A stretch of DNA of 64,000 bases. Source: Prevotella sp. E2-28. GTDB taxonomy: Bacteria > Bacteroidota > Bacteroidia > Bacteroidales > Bacteroidaceae. The stretch is taken from positions 3,410,001 through 3,474,000 of the forward strand of contig NZ_CP091788.1 in the NCBI RefSeq assembly GCF_022024055.1, written 5' to 3'. Position numbers and translations under genes: made by a program. Under the pieces are notes generated by a model. It was given only the letters and a program-made list of their open reading frames with translations. It did not search any database and had not been told where the DNA came from. This document shows positions 32,473-43,100 of the stretch, piece by piece (within the stretch, counting starts at the first letter, position 1; each line of letters opens with the position of its first letter).

Positions 32473-33408
32473 ATGCGAAAAGTAATTGGTATAGGAGAAA
32501 CGGTTCTTGATATTATATTCAAGGACGATCAGCCTATGGCAGCTGTGCCAGGTGGAAGTACCTTTAATTGTCTGGTTTCTTTAGGACGTTGTGGGCTCAA
32601 TGTTTCGTTTATCAGCGAGACGGGTAACGACAGGATAGGTCAGACTATCATTCGTTTCATGGAGAAGAATGGCATAAATCCATCATCGGTATCAATTTAT
32701 CCTGACTCAAAGTCAGCGTTGTCGTTGGCTTTCCTGAATGAAAAGAATGATGCAGAATATATCTTTTACAAGGATCATCCGAAAGACAGGCTCGATTTTA
32801 AATATCCTGAGGTGAACGAGGGCGACATTGTGGTGTTTGGCTCGTATTATGCTGTGAATCCGGTTATACGTCCGCAGGTGTATGGGTTCCTGGATTATGC
32901 GAAGTCACATGGCGCTATCCTTTATTACGACGTGAATTTCCGTTCGTCGCATAAGGACGAGGTAATCAAGCTGACGCCGAATATCTTGGAAAACTTGGAA
33001 CTGGCAGATATCGTGAGAGGTTCAACTGAGGATTTCGGTGTGATGTTCCATAATACGGATCCCGATGCTATTTACCGTTCACAGATTTCTTTCTATACAA
33101 AGAAATTCATCTGTACGAATGGCGCAGAGCCCATAGAACTGAGGGCCGAAAACGGTTTTAAGAAGCAATATCCTATCCAGAAGAACGACAAAGTGGTGAG
33201 CACCATTGGCGCTGGCGATAACTTCAATGCTGGTTTCATCTACGGACTTATCAAAGATGGTGTTACGCGTGAGCAGATGACCAACGGACTGACGGAGAGC
33301 CAGTGGGACAGCGCGATAGCTTGCGCCTTGAAATTCTCGGCCAATGTATGCAAAAGCCTGAATAACTATGTAGACGAAGAATTTGCTAAAAACTTAAGAT
33401 TATTATGA
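32473..33408 (+). CDS. PfkB/ribokinase-family sugar kinase
   Basis: A 311-residue cytoplasmic carbohydrate kinase. The N-terminal PfkB pattern (GETVLDIIFKDDQPM, AVPGGSTFNCLVSLGRCGL) and the C-terminal signature with catalytic Asp (STIGAGDNFNAGFIYGL) are present. Overall it resembles bacterial fructokinases, but the substrate cannot be told from motifs alone. The start at 32473 follows the -7 box. Its stop overlaps the start of the flavodiiron gene in the four-base ATGA (33405-33408), so the two are translationally coupled. Confidence 0.9.
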   Translation: MRKVIGIGETVLDIIFKDDQPMAAVPGGSTFNCLVSLGRCGLNVSFISETGNDRIGQTIIRFMEKNGINPSSVSIYPDSKSALSLAFLNEKNDAEYIFYKDHPKDRLDFKYPEVNEGDIVVFGSYYAVNPVIRPQVYGFLDYAKSHGAILYYDVNFRSSHKDEVIKLTPNILENLELADIVRGSTEDFGVMFHNTDPDAIYRSQISFYTKKFICTNGAEPIELRAENGFKKQYPIQKNDKVVSTIGAGDNFNAGFIYGLIKDGVTREQMTNGLTESQWDSAIACALKFSANVCKSLNNYVDEEFAKNLRLL

Positions 33409-34613
33409 AAAAGATTACTGACAACATCTACTATGTAGGTGTGAACGACCGAAACAAGACGCTGTTCGAGGGGCTTTGGCCTCTGCCAGACGGCGTGAGT
33501 TATAATGCTTATCTCGTGGTTGATGAGAAAGTGGCACTGGTAGATACCGTGGAGGTGGACTTCTTTATGCCTTTCCTCGAGAACATCCGTGAGGTGCTGG
33601 GCGAGCGTCCTATTGACTATGTGGTGGTGAATCACATGGAGCCTGACCATAGCGGCTCATTGGCACTCATCAAGAAATATTATCCCGAGGTGCAGATTAT
33701 CGGTAATAAGAAGACGTTTGATATGATGAAAGGCTTCTACCAGTTGGAAGAGGGCCTTATAGAGGTGAAAAACGGCGATACTATCGAACTTGGAGAACGT
33801 GCTTTGAACTTTGTCCTGACGCCGATGGTACACTGGCCAGAGACAATGGTGACATTATGTAAGTCTCAGACTTCAGACCTTAAACCTCAAATCTTGTTCA
33901 GCGGTGATGCATTCGGTTGCTTTGGCGCTCTGAATGGTGCCATCATTGACGAGAAGATGAATTGTGACGTGTTCTGGAGCGAGATGGAACGTTACTACTC
34001 AAATATCGTGGGTAAATACGGCACACCCGTACAGATGGCGTTGAAGAAACTGGCAGGTGTCAAGTTGGATTATATCTGTGCTACCCACGGTCCCGTATGG
34101 CACCAGTATATAGATAAGGTGGTGGCTATGTACGACCGTCTGTCTAAGTACGAGGCAGAGCCAGGACTTGTTATATGCTACGGCACGATGTATGGTAATA
34201 CGGAACGTGCGGCTGAGGTGATAGCCCGTGCGGCTAGTGAGGCTGGTGTGAAGAATATTGTGATGTATAACGTATCGAAGACGCATCACTCATATATTAT
34301 CCGTGATGTGTTCCGCTATAAGGGGCTCATCGTGGGTGCACCTACTTACAACACGGGATTGTATCATGAGATGGACGTGCTGCTGTCAGAACTCTCGCAG
34401 AAGGATATCAAAGGCCGTTTCTTCGGTTGGTTCGGCAGTTACGGCTGGGCATCAAAGGCTGTAGCTGAGATAGCCCGATGGAATGACGAGAAATTGAAGT
34501 ATGAGGCAGTAGGTGAGCCTGTAGAGATTAAGCAGAGCCTCACTCCAGAGACCTTTGCTCAGTGTGAAGCTCTGGGACGTGCAATGGCAGAGCGCCTGAA
34601 TTCAGAAGCTTAG
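33405..34613 (+). CDS. A-type flavodiiron protein (O2/NO reductase)
   Basis: A 402-residue protein. The metallo-beta-lactamase-like domain has the diiron ligands HxExD (VVNHMEPDHSGSL), Asp in FSGDAFGCFGA and His in CATHGPVWHQ. The flavodoxin domain begins at about residue 255 (VICYGTMYGNTERAAE). These enzymes reduce O2 to water or NO to N2O and protect anaerobes. A five-unit heptamer array (33861-33895) is read in frame before the FSGDAF motif and adds a short insertion (KSQTSDLKPQ). It is the second gene of a coupled pair with the PfkB kinase and ends at a strong terminator. Confidence 0.93.
   Translation: MKKITDNIYYVGVNDRNKTLFEGLWPLPDGVSYNAYLVVDEKVALVDTVEVDFFMPFLENIREVLGERPIDYVVVNHMEPDHSGSLALIKKYYPEVQIIGNKKTFDMMKGFYQLEEGLIEVKNGDTIELGERALNFVLTPMVHWPETMVTLCKSQTSDLKPQILFSGDAFGCFGALNGAIIDEKMNCDVFWSEMERYYSNIVGKYGTPVQMALKKLAGVKLDYICATHGPVWHQYIDKVVAMYDRLSKYEAEPGLVICYGTMYGNTERAAEVIARAASEAGVKNIVMYNVSKTHHSYIIRDVFRYKGLIVGAPTYNTGLYHEMDVLLSELSQKDIKGRFFGWFGSYGWASKAVAEIARWNDEKLKYEAVGEPVEIKQSLTPETFAQCEALGRAMAERLNSEA
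33861..33895. repeat. Heptamer array inside flavodiiron gene
   Basis: AAGTCTC, AGACTTC, AGACCTT, AAACCTC, AAATCTT: five 7-bp units. Same consensus as the intergenic array at 17908-17938. Confidence 0.8.
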
Positions 34614-34672
34614 TCTCACTCATGCGTCGAGTTCACATTCAGACAGATACTTGACTTCTGAAACGGATAAAT

Positions 34673-34705
34673 AAAAAAGGGAATTTCGTTTGAAATTCCC
34701 TTTTA
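34673..34705. terminator. Bidirectional terminator between convergent operons
   Basis: AAAAGGGAATTTC and GAAATTCCCTTTT pair perfectly around a GTTT loop. It serves fprA and the susCD operon. Confidence 0.88.
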
Positions 34706-34723
34706 TAGTTTTATATCCGTGAA

Positions 34724-36049
34724 TTACTTCTTGATGAACTTCTTACCGTTGCGGATAACAAGACCTTTATAGTCCTTGCTAATGCGCTGGCCAGCCATAT
34801 TGTAGGTCACATCAGAATTGTTGCGTACAGCCTTCACATCGTTGATACCGTCAAGTTCGTAAGTAATGGTGATGGCTAAGTCGGTCATGTGGATCCAAGG
34901 ACCATTAAAATCTTCAGTGGCGCTATTACCATAGATGCTGACAGATGTCATTCCGTCGCTGGAAATAGTGGTTGTCTGTGCCTTTTCGTCATCCTCTACA
35001 AACAATACAGAAGCATAGTCATCAGCCCAACCGCTAAAGTCTGTCAGAACGCTAACAGGAGCGAAATATACCGCATCAGTTTTTGTACGAGATTCGTCAA
35101 TATAGAAATCCACAATACCAAGCAACTGACTCTCGCTGATGGTGACCTGAGAACCATCCTCAGAACTCTCCATGAATACCCATGCATCCTCCAAACCATA
35201 ATTTTCAGGATAGATACCACTTACGTAGTAACCATCGCTAGCAAGGAATACATGAGCATTGCCACCTTCCAAGTCCTTTGAATCTACTTTGCCAGTTTTT
35301 GAATTATAGCTTATTTGCTTTGCAGTCCAAGTAGCTTTAGACATGTGCTGGTTAACGAGTGATGCTGGTATAATATCAGGATTACCAATCAGGGTTCCTG
35401 ATACAGGTGCAGTGGGATTTTCGCCACTCTCATTGAAAATTGCGATGAAATTATCCAATGTCAAAGTTGGAATGTACAATTCATTATTTTCTGCAAAGTA
35501 ATATGCACCAATGGTTGTCATCTCGTTTCTTGCAGCAGAGACGCTTTCCTTGGTCGCTGTAACAGTTGCAGCGCCATAGACGAGCTTGGCACTCTTGCTC
35601 TCATAAGCGATCGTTCCGAGAGTAAAGGTGATAGAGTCGGCACCCATTGAACTGAATCTGTTGCTCGTTGTCTCAAAAGTTCCTTCCATATAATCTAAAC
35701 CATACAGAGACAGGTAAGCTTTCTTATCGGTAACGTAGTATTTAATCTCAGAGAACATGTTCTTATGAGTGATACCCATAATATCATTGATGACATATAC
35801 TTGTTCAGATACGCCCTTCTCACCATTGTCTTCTGATGCTCTCTTTGATGTCTGATCCTTTGCGAGCTCAGCTTTAATCTGTGCAAGAGAAATCGTGTTA
35901 TCCAGATTTACAACCTTCGTATTAAAGGGCTTATAGGTATTCTTCTTTACGAGGTCTCCTATCGGTGATTTCGGTAGGTTTGCTTTCTGCTGAGCCATTG
36001 CTACTGAAACTGTGGCTACAGCAACTGTTAAAAGTAAAAACTTTTTCAT
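34724..36049 (-). CDS. Secreted hypothetical protein, last gene of the susCD operon
   Basis: A 441-residue secreted protein with signal peptide MKKFLLLTVAVATVSVAMAQ and beta-rich body. It ends with NMAGQRISKDYKGLVIRNGKKFIKK, the short C-terminal tail seen on many secreted Prevotella proteins. It lies 47 bp after the DUF4302 gene with no promoter box between them, so it is read as the fifth gene of the susC operon. No enzymatic motif is recognised. A surface or binding role in the system is inferred from position only. Confidence 0.7.
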   Translation of the reverse strand: MKKFLLLTVAVATVSVAMAQQKANLPKSPIGDLVKKNTYKPFNTKVVNLDNTISLAQIKAELAKDQTSKRASEDNGEKGVSEQVYVINDIMGITHKNMFSEIKYYVTDKKAYLSLYGLDYMEGTFETTSNRFSSMGADSITFTLGTIAYESKSAKLVYGAATVTATKESVSAARNEMTTIGAYYFAENNELYIPTLTLDNFIAIFNESGENPTAPVSGTLIGNPDIIPASLVNQHMSKATWTAKQISYNSKTGKVDSKDLEGGNAHVFLASDGYYVSGIYPENYGLEDAWVFMESSEDGSQVTISESQLLGIVDFYIDESRTKTDAVYFAPVSVLTDFSGWADDYASVLFVEDDEKAQTTTISSDGMTSVSIYGNSATEDFNGPWIHMTDLAITITYELDGINDVKAVRNNSDVTYNMAGQRISKDYKGLVIRNGKKFIKK

Positions 36050-36096
36050 AATTGAATAATTTAATGTAAATAAAATTAAGTTGATGATCTAGTTTG

Positions 36097-37470
36097 TTAT
36101 TGCTGTTCAGGACCGTCACCGAATGGGAAATAAACGGGTTCAGCCATCAGCTTCATGTAATTACTTGATGTCTTCTGATCTGTGAGCTTCAGATATGTTG
36201 GCTCTTTGATGTTGTCAGTTTCAATCTTGAAAGTACGTTTACTTGTTTCGCTTTCGCCAAAGGTCTGTACGACATATTGCATACGGGCACCGTCTTTGTT
36301 AGGATAGAATACCTCGGCATTTCCAATTTCATCAAATTCACCATTGAACCATACCTCAATCTCATCATTACTCTTTTCTTTATAGTCGAAATAGCATTCC
36401 GATACAAAGACAGAATAGGGGCTGGCCTTGTCAACAGGACCTACGGTTAAACCGAAACGATTACGCATTGTTCCGAACACAGCATATCTGATGACGAGTT
36501 CCTGGTCATAAGTTTTACCGAAAGCCAGGAGACCATTACGGAACTGATTCCAACGTGTCTTACCATAAGTGCCTAAGTCTTCTGTTGTAAGATACCAGAT
36601 TCCATCAACCAATTGCTCGCAGAGCGTAGGTGTGAATTTCTCCAAGGTGATGTTACCTGTACCTTCCTGCTTATAGATATCAGTATCAGTGGTATAGCGG
36701 AAACTATTTACCTTTTCATTATTGAAGGTGAAGGTTTCGTATAGTGTAATACCATCTGGCGTGATGATGTAAGGTAACTTCTTCGTAAGGCGATTACCTT
36801 CCTCATCAGTAGTAGTATAACTTAGTACGCGGTTATGACGATTGGCTTTCATCTTTAGACTGTCTTTGCCAAGAATCATGTGGTAACTGCCTTTCTGCAT
36901 CTCCTTTGCTACCTTGGCAACATCATTCAGATAGTTGGTCCAGATGGTAGTCATAGGTGTTGTAGTGTCGGCAGTGAGTGGTATCATCTTGATTTTTGTA
37001 TCGTGTTTCTTACCACGCAAGACGACAGAATCGGCTGTGGCAGAGATCACACGGAACTCCAAGTCGCCACCGAAACCGTTCTCTGTCTGGCTGTTGTAAC
37101 CATCGCTGTTGAGAGGATCTGAGTAATAGTGGAACAGTTCACAGTACTCATCAAATGACAATACCACACCGCTACTCTGCTCCATCTTGTAGTGGGTCAC
37201 TGCGGTGGTATCAGCTGCAAATTTCTCATTAGCTACGGTGACTTTTCCGTTCTTCTCGAATTTGCACAGCACGTTGAAGCCTCCGAAATCCAAATCTCCA
37301 TACATGGTCATGACCCATCCGTTAGGGGCTGCGGTCAAAACGTCTATATATTTGGTTGTAGCCTCTGACAGACGCTCAGAAGGATCCTTCATGTCGTTAT
37401 CGTCGCTGCAGGACGTATAAACCGTCAAAGCTGCTAGCAATAGGGTTGCCTTCAATATTTTCTTCATCAT
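36097..37470 (-). CDS. DUF4302-family lipoprotein
   Basis: A 457-residue lipoprotein with lipobox YTSC. The N-terminal APNGWVMTMYGDLDFGGFNVLCKF and VVLSFDEYCELFHYYSDP match what I recall of DUF4302, a family regularly encoded after SusC/SusD and zinc metallopeptidase genes. It is probably a surface lipoprotein of the uptake complex. A 20-bp gap separates it from the metallopeptidase. The start could also be the second Met (37467). Confidence 0.8.
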   Translation of the reverse strand: MMKKILKATLLLAALTVYTSCSDDNDMKDPSERLSEATTKYIDVLTAAPNGWVMTMYGDLDFGGFNVLCKFEKNGKVTVANEKFAADTTAVTHYKMEQSSGVVLSFDEYCELFHYYSDPLNSDGYNSQTENGFGGDLEFRVISATADSVVLRGKKHDTKIKMIPLTADTTTPMTTIWTNYLNDVAKVAKEMQKGSYHMILGKDSLKMKANRHNRVLSYTTTDEEGNRLTKKLPYIITPDGITLYETFTFNNEKVNSFRYTTDTDIYKQEGTGNITLEKFTPTLCEQLVDGIWYLTTEDLGTYGKTRWNQFRNGLLAFGKTYDQELVIRYAVFGTMRNRFGLTVGPVDKASPYSVFVSECYFDYKEKSNDEIEVWFNGEFDEIGNAEVFYPNKDGARMQYVVQTFGESETSKRTFKIETDNIKEPTYLKLTDQKTSSNYMKLMAEPVYFPFGDGPEQQ

Positions 37471-37490
37471 ATTTTGTCTCCTCCTTCTGA

Positions 37491-38423
37491 TTAGTCAAGT
37501 GTTTTTAAATCCATCTGTAATACCTCATGAGAGCGTCGCAGCACAACTTTGCGCAGGTCATCGAGCTCGAAGCCCCATGATTCCTTCAGGTAGCTCTTGA
37601 TGATGCTGAGCTTCTTTTCGATGGCGTCACGTCCGGATGTGTCACCTCCCTTTTCACCGGCTTTCAGGATTTTCTCCCATGCCTCTGGGGTATGTGTGAC
37701 ATAGGTAGAATAAATCTCAGCCATATCCTCGCGAGCCTCACCACTAGCATAGCCAGTTACGAAGCCCTCAAGGGGAGCTTCTTCGTCTTTTACGTTAATC
37801 CAGTCGTTAGCGTGATACTTACCGGCAGAGACTGTATTAAACTCTGTTGGGTAGCTCCTTGTCTGCTGTAGAATATGCAGGAACTCATGGTGCATGGTGT
37901 GGAAGAACCAGTAGTTCATGTCGATGGGCACTGCAGCGGAATTGGGGAAGGGACTGATACTATCGATGTAGATATTATCAATATCCATCGCATTGACACG
38001 GAACAGTGTGATTTTCAGACCACCTTCGGCAGTACCCAGCACCATAGCACCATCGCTACGGTACTCAGCAGAACCGATATACTGGAAAATACGGGGACTG
38101 TAGCTCTTGATGAAGTCCTGGCCTACCACTTCTCCATAGGCATCAATCCAGATGTGCTTCATCATCTTAGCCAGTGCCTTTACGTTTTCCATCTTTGCAG
38201 GAATCACGTTGTATGTCTGGTCGGTCTCATAATCCTGATAGCGGTAGATAATACGGATGTTGTAAGGATCACTATAATTGGTGCGCAACCACTTATCAAA
38301 GGCTGTGGAATCAGCGCTCAGGTCATTTGCAAAGATACTTGGCTGTTTCGGCTCGTCATCAGAACAAGCTACGAATGCCAAAGATATTGTGCAAGCAAAT
38401 AATATATTAAATATCTTTCTCAT
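37491..38423 (-). CDS. Putative zinc-binding metallopeptidase lipoprotein of SusCD locus
   Basis: A 310-residue lipoprotein with lipobox FVACSDDE. The zinc motif HEFLH is at residues 179-183 within FHTMHHEFLHILQQ, and EDMAEIYSTYV (with a likely third ligand) follows about 60 residues later. It belongs to the SusD-linked putative zinc-binding metallopeptidases (gluzincin-like). Located between susD and the DUF4302 gene with 20-24 bp gaps. Its presence suggests that the locus handles a protein, peptide or glycoprotein rather than a simple polysaccharide. Confidence 0.83.
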   Translation of the reverse strand: MRKIFNILFACTISLAFVACSDDEPKQPSIFANDLSADSTAFDKWLRTNYSDPYNIRIIYRYQDYETDQTYNVIPAKMENVKALAKMMKHIWIDAYGEVVGQDFIKSYSPRIFQYIGSAEYRSDGAMVLGTAEGGLKITLFRVNAMDIDNIYIDSISPFPNSAAVPIDMNYWFFHTMHHEFLHILQQTRSYPTEFNTVSAGKYHANDWINVKDEEAPLEGFVTGYASGEAREDMAEIYSTYVTHTPEAWEKILKAGEKGGDTSGRDAIEKKLSIIKSYLKESWGFELDDLRKVVLRRSHEVLQMDLKTLD

Positions 38424-38447
38424 GTTGTCGTAAGTATTCCGTGGGGA

Positions 38448-40157
38448 TTAGTCAATTTTTTCTCTTACTATTTCTGAAGTGGCTGGTTTGTTCAGGTTCT
38501 CAACCTGAGCATCTCCCTGACCGCTTCCCGTATTAACCTCAGCTGTAGTGCGGGGGTTAGCCTGCAAACCAGCAGCTATAACGTCAGCGGGTAACTGGAT
38601 AGCTCCGCGCAGGTCACCAGCAGTAAAGGTGAGGGCTTCCTCATTCTCCAAATAGTGCTCATACTCAATACCATAACGTTTCAAGTCCATGAAGCGCAGA
38701 CCTTGGAACATATTGTTGACGCGGCGCATATAGAGAATAAGTTGAATCATATTCTCCTGTGTGCCAGTCTCTACGGTGAAGCCTTGAGGACTCAGTCTCT
38801 TCTTAATACTTCTCTCAAATTCACTTGCAGGATGAACAGCTGCATACTTGATGTTGTTCATAAATGCATTGACAGATTCTTCAGTGAAAGGCTTGCGGGT
38901 AGAACTGCCATAAGATGGTTCCAGATTAGATTCTCCCCATGTGTTCATATCAGCAAGAGCTTTAGCATATTCCTTCTTGTGGATATATGCTTCTGCACGG
39001 CACAGGATAGTCTCGTCACCCGTAAAGATAGGATCTACAATGTGTACATAGCCGATACCGTTCACCTTGTCAGTATATTCAAATACTTCTTCTAACTTTG
39101 GCTCCAATATGAAGTTGTTGTTACCATAGAGGCTATGAGCTGACCAAAGAAGTGTGTTTCCTGACGTTGCTGTAGAAGGATTCCATGGAGAATATGCCCA
39201 GTAGGTATCATAACTCAGCACCGTCATGTTGTGAGCATAGCGGAGATAGCCACCACCTGTCAGCACACGGGCTGCAATAGAATAGGCTGGTCCCATGAGG
39301 AAATTGCAAGCCTGACTAGACTGGACATACATGTTGAAGTAGTCGTCAACACCTGCGGCTGTTGAATAAGGCTCACGTTTGCGCAGACAATCTGAGGGCG
39401 TGTTGCCCAGTGCTTTTGTTGCATATTCAATCACCTTGTCCCATTTCTGATAATAAAGGTTGAAACGGGCTGCAAAGGCATAGGCAGCCTTCGTGTTGAA
39501 GTGGTACTTCTCAATAGCATACGCAGCATCATCAATGAGGGGCAGAGCCTCTTCGATGTCATCATTAATCTGACGATATAGTTCTGCCAATGTGCCACGT
39601 TCTTTTAATTCTCCAGGTGCCAGAGGGTAAGGAAGACCTAAGTACTGGTCGGCTTTCTGTGGGTCATAAGCCATGCAGAAAACAGTGCTCATCTGGAACA
39701 TGCTGAATGCACGACACAACAGGGCCTCACCGCGGTATGCCTGTAAATCTGCTGTGTTACCCATATCATTAATGGACTGCAGCGCCTCGTTAGCTGTACC
39801 AACAGCATCGTAATAACCGTTCCAAATATTGCGGGGGCAGTCATTACTTTCGGTGGTTACGGCTTTGAAACGATACATTTCATCAACTTGAGGTAGTGTA
39901 CCATATTTCTTTCCGTTGTCGCTGACATTGTCTGACGATATTTCCGAAATAAGAATAGTACTTACCGTGGGATATGCTGAGGTAACCAGTTTACCTACTT
40001 TCTCTCTTGTATTTACTGTGGCACGGTCATCGGGAAGCTTGTCCAGAAAATCGTTGCATGATGTTACTGCCATGCTGAAGACTAGGAGTGCAGGAGTGCA
40101 AGAGTGCAGGAGTGCAAACGTTAGTTTTTTTATCTTAATCATAATCTTCTTTTTCAA
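38448..40157 (-). CDS. susD: RagB/SusD family nutrient-binding outer-membrane lipoprotein
   Basis: A 569-residue lipoprotein with lipobox VTSCNDFLD, the usual SusD start (CNDFLDKLPDD). TPR-like helices (AYRGEALLCRAFSMFQMS, FNTKAAYAFAARFNLYYQKW) and the C-terminal region MRRVNNMFQGLRFMDLKRYGIEY are typical. It forms the lid of the SusC channel and binds substrate. The signal peptide hydrophobic core is encoded by a four-unit 8-bp repeat (40084-40115), so copy-number change would frameshift the gene. Starts at 40157 and 40142 (MIKIKKL) are both possible. Confidence 0.93.
   Translation of the reverse strand: MKKKIMIKIKKLTFALLHSCTPALLVFSMAVTSCNDFLDKLPDDRATVNTREKVGKLVTSAYPTVSTILISEISSDNVSDNGKKYGTLPQVDEMYRFKAVTTESNDCPRNIWNGYYDAVGTANEALQSINDMGNTADLQAYRGEALLCRAFSMFQMSTVFCMAYDPQKADQYLGLPYPLAPGELKERGTLAELYRQINDDIEEALPLIDDAAYAIEKYHFNTKAAYAFAARFNLYYQKWDKVIEYATKALGNTPSDCLRKREPYSTAAGVDDYFNMYVQSSQACNFLMGPAYSIAARVLTGGGYLRYAHNMTVLSYDTYWAYSPWNPSTATSGNTLLWSAHSLYGNNNFILEPKLEEVFEYTDKVNGIGYVHIVDPIFTGDETILCRAEAYIHKKEYAKALADMNTWGESNLEPSYGSSTRKPFTEESVNAFMNNIKYAAVHPASEFERSIKKRLSPQGFTVETGTQENMIQLILYMRRVNNMFQGLRFMDLKRYGIEYEHYLENEEALTFTAGDLRGAIQLPADVIAAGLQANPRTTAEVNTGSGQGDAQVENLNKPATSEIVREKID
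40084..40115. repeat. 8-bp repeat array in susD signal-peptide coding region
   Basis: GAGTGC cores start at 40086, 40094, 40102 and 40110: units AGGAGTGC, AGGAGTGC, AAGAGTGC, AGGAGTGC. On minus they encode LLHSCTPALL. Confidence 0.85.
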
Positions 40158-40190
40158 ATTTCATTTATCAATTGTAAGTGGTCATCTTCT

Positions 40191-43100
40191 TTACATTCCA
40201 GCACGGAGTGTGAAGGTGAACTGACGGGCCATAGGTACGGCCACACCACCTGCATTAAAGAACTCTGGATCCTGACCGTTAAGCTTGCTGTCAGAATAGA
40301 TAAGGAACAGGTTTGTGCCTTGTAACTTTAGATTCAGAGAGTTGAGTCCAAGCTTACTTGTCCATGAAGAAGGAACATCGTAAGAGAGTGAAATCTCCTT
40401 CATACGTACGAAATCGCCCTTGGCAATACGTGCCGTAGAATAGTTGTAGGCATTATAGGCATAACTCAGATAGGTATCTGCCTGAGCCATACGGCGGTCG
40501 GCCAGTACGGGAATGTTGGTCAGATTCTCATCGCCGCCAACAACCCAACGGTCGTTGAATTCTCTTGGCATGGCATCCAAATCACTGTAACTTGCCTTGA
40601 AGACTGGGTCAAGACGAACGACGTTGCCGAATGAATAAGATGCAAACACATTCAGATGTAGGTTCTTGTAAGTAAAGGTGTTACCCAGTGAACCCGTGAT
40701 AGTGGGGTCTGTGGGACCTTCATATACCAGATGGTCGAGCACATACGACTGGAAGTCATGATCACTCGTAGTGAGGTTTCCGTCTTGATTGATGAATGTG
40801 GGTAATCCGTGTTCATCCAGTCCTTGGAAGTCGATACTCCAGAGTGCGCGGTAGGGATAGCCCACCATCGTGAAACCGTTACGCTGATACTGTCCGGTGA
40901 GATAATAGATAGGACTACGTGAATCCAGGTCTGTCACCTCAGTCTTGTTGTGAGAGAAGATGAAGTCCGTGCTCCACTTGAAGTCACCTGTTACGATGTT
41001 CTTGGTAGAGATGCTCAGTTCCTCACCACGTGACTTCATCGTAGCTACGTTAGCAGATTTGGTAATACCATCACCATCTGCACCAGTGGTCATGTGAGGA
41101 CCGATCAGGTCGAAGTTGTTACGCATCCACCAGTCAAATGTAACATTAACGCGGTTATTCAGCAGACCAAGGTCAACACCAACGTTAAACTCGTGTTTCT
41201 TTTCGTATGTCAGGTTGGGGTTGCCTGGCTGTTGTCTAGCAAGCGCTGTTTCTTTATCGTTGGCAAACGGACGCCATGGACTTACACTTTCAATGATTAC
41301 CTGTGCATTGTTTACGGCAGGCTTGTCACCAGTCAGAGAGTAAGACACACGGAGTGTAGCATGGGTCAGCGCTTTCTTGAACGTATCCTCGAACCAGGTC
41401 TCCTCATGAGCATTCCATGCACCAGAGATATTCCATGTAGGCAACCAACGTGCTTTACGGCTACGGCCTAATTGGTTACTACCTTCGTAGCGGATAGTAG
41501 GTGTAATGGTATAACGACGCTTCCAAGAATAGGTGGCGGTTCCGAAGAAAGCCGTATTACGTTCGTAATTATTGCTTACTTCGTAATAAATGTTGTTTTC
41601 CTCGCTAGCCTGCTTGAAATAGTGGTAGTCATAAGAACCCAGCATACCCATCTCATATTGCATACCTACGCCATTGAAATAGTTGGCATTACGCTCGATG
41701 TCGTTGACTTCAACACCACCAAAAAGGTTCACGATATGCTCATCTTCCATACCGAAGGCATCGTTGTAACTTGCAGTAGCACGGAAGTTCTTACTGTTCA
41801 TGACATTCTTGTACGTACGGTAGAATCCACCTTCGGGCAATACAGAATATTTCAGGGAATTAGGGATATCGCGATCAAGGTAGAGGAAGGGGTTGTTGTC
41901 ACGCATGGTGGCATCGTCCATAGCGCGGAATGCCTTTGCCTGATTTGAGTTCTCCTTAATCATATGTGTGCGGGTAGCCACAGAATAGTTGTAAGCTCCC
42001 AGTGCAGCCAACTCCAACTGGCGGAAGGGCTTGTATTTCAACTCTGCCTGGAACTTCAGGTTCACAACGTCAATGTCCATATAGTTGTTGGCCAGTTCGT
42101 TGTGAATATTGAAGGGAGCATAGTTGCGTGTATAGTAAGTATTAGGATCCAATGCACGACTCGTATTGATGGCATACGAATAGGGGTTGATATCAAAGTC
42201 GCGGCTCACCTGTCCAGACACCATGTCAACACTCTGATTGGTGGTACCTGGAGCCTCCTGCTTACGATAGGCAGCATTACCAATCAGGTTCAAAGAGAGT
42301 TTCTTTGACAGATTGTAGAGGGCGTTGATGTTAGCAGTATAACGCTGTACCTTGCTGCGCTCTGTCCAACCTGGGTCATTCATTACAGAGAAAGAAGTAT
42401 AGTACTGAGCTTTATCTGTACCAGATGACATAGAGATAGAGTGGTTCTGTGAGATGCTTGTAGAGAAAAGCTCGTCAAACCAGTTTGTGTTACGGAACTC
42501 TGCTTCCTGCAGATAAGCCTTCATGGCCTCGTCGGTATTGGCCAGAAGGAATTTACCTGTGGCAGGGTCGTAGGTGTTCATCATCTGATACATCTTACCG
42601 TAGATGCCGCTCTCAGAACCGCGATAGGTATCAGAGAAAGTAAGCCAGCCGGCGTTGTACATCTCTCTGTAAACGCTCATCTGCTCCTGAGAGTTCATGA
42701 TGTTAAACTGAGAATAGCTGGGCTTCAAGCGCATCGTGAATTCACCCGTATAGCTGATGTGGCTCTGACCTGCTTTACCTTTTTTCGTGGTCACAACAAT
42801 CACACCACCCATCGCGCGCGCACCATATATAGAGGTGGCACTACCATCCTTCAGAATCTGGAATGATTCAATATCGTCAGCATTCAGACCAGCAATGGCA
42901 CTTGAAATCAAGGTGTTAGCATCACCACTTGACAAAGCGTCTGCGTCAACCTCGGTTACATCCTCCATCACAACACCATCAACAACCCACAGAGGTTTTG
43001 ATGCACCGTAGATAGAAGTAGCACCGCGGACACGGATTTTAGGAGCAGTACCAAAGGTACCAGATACGTTCTGTACTGATACACCGGCAACACGACCTTC

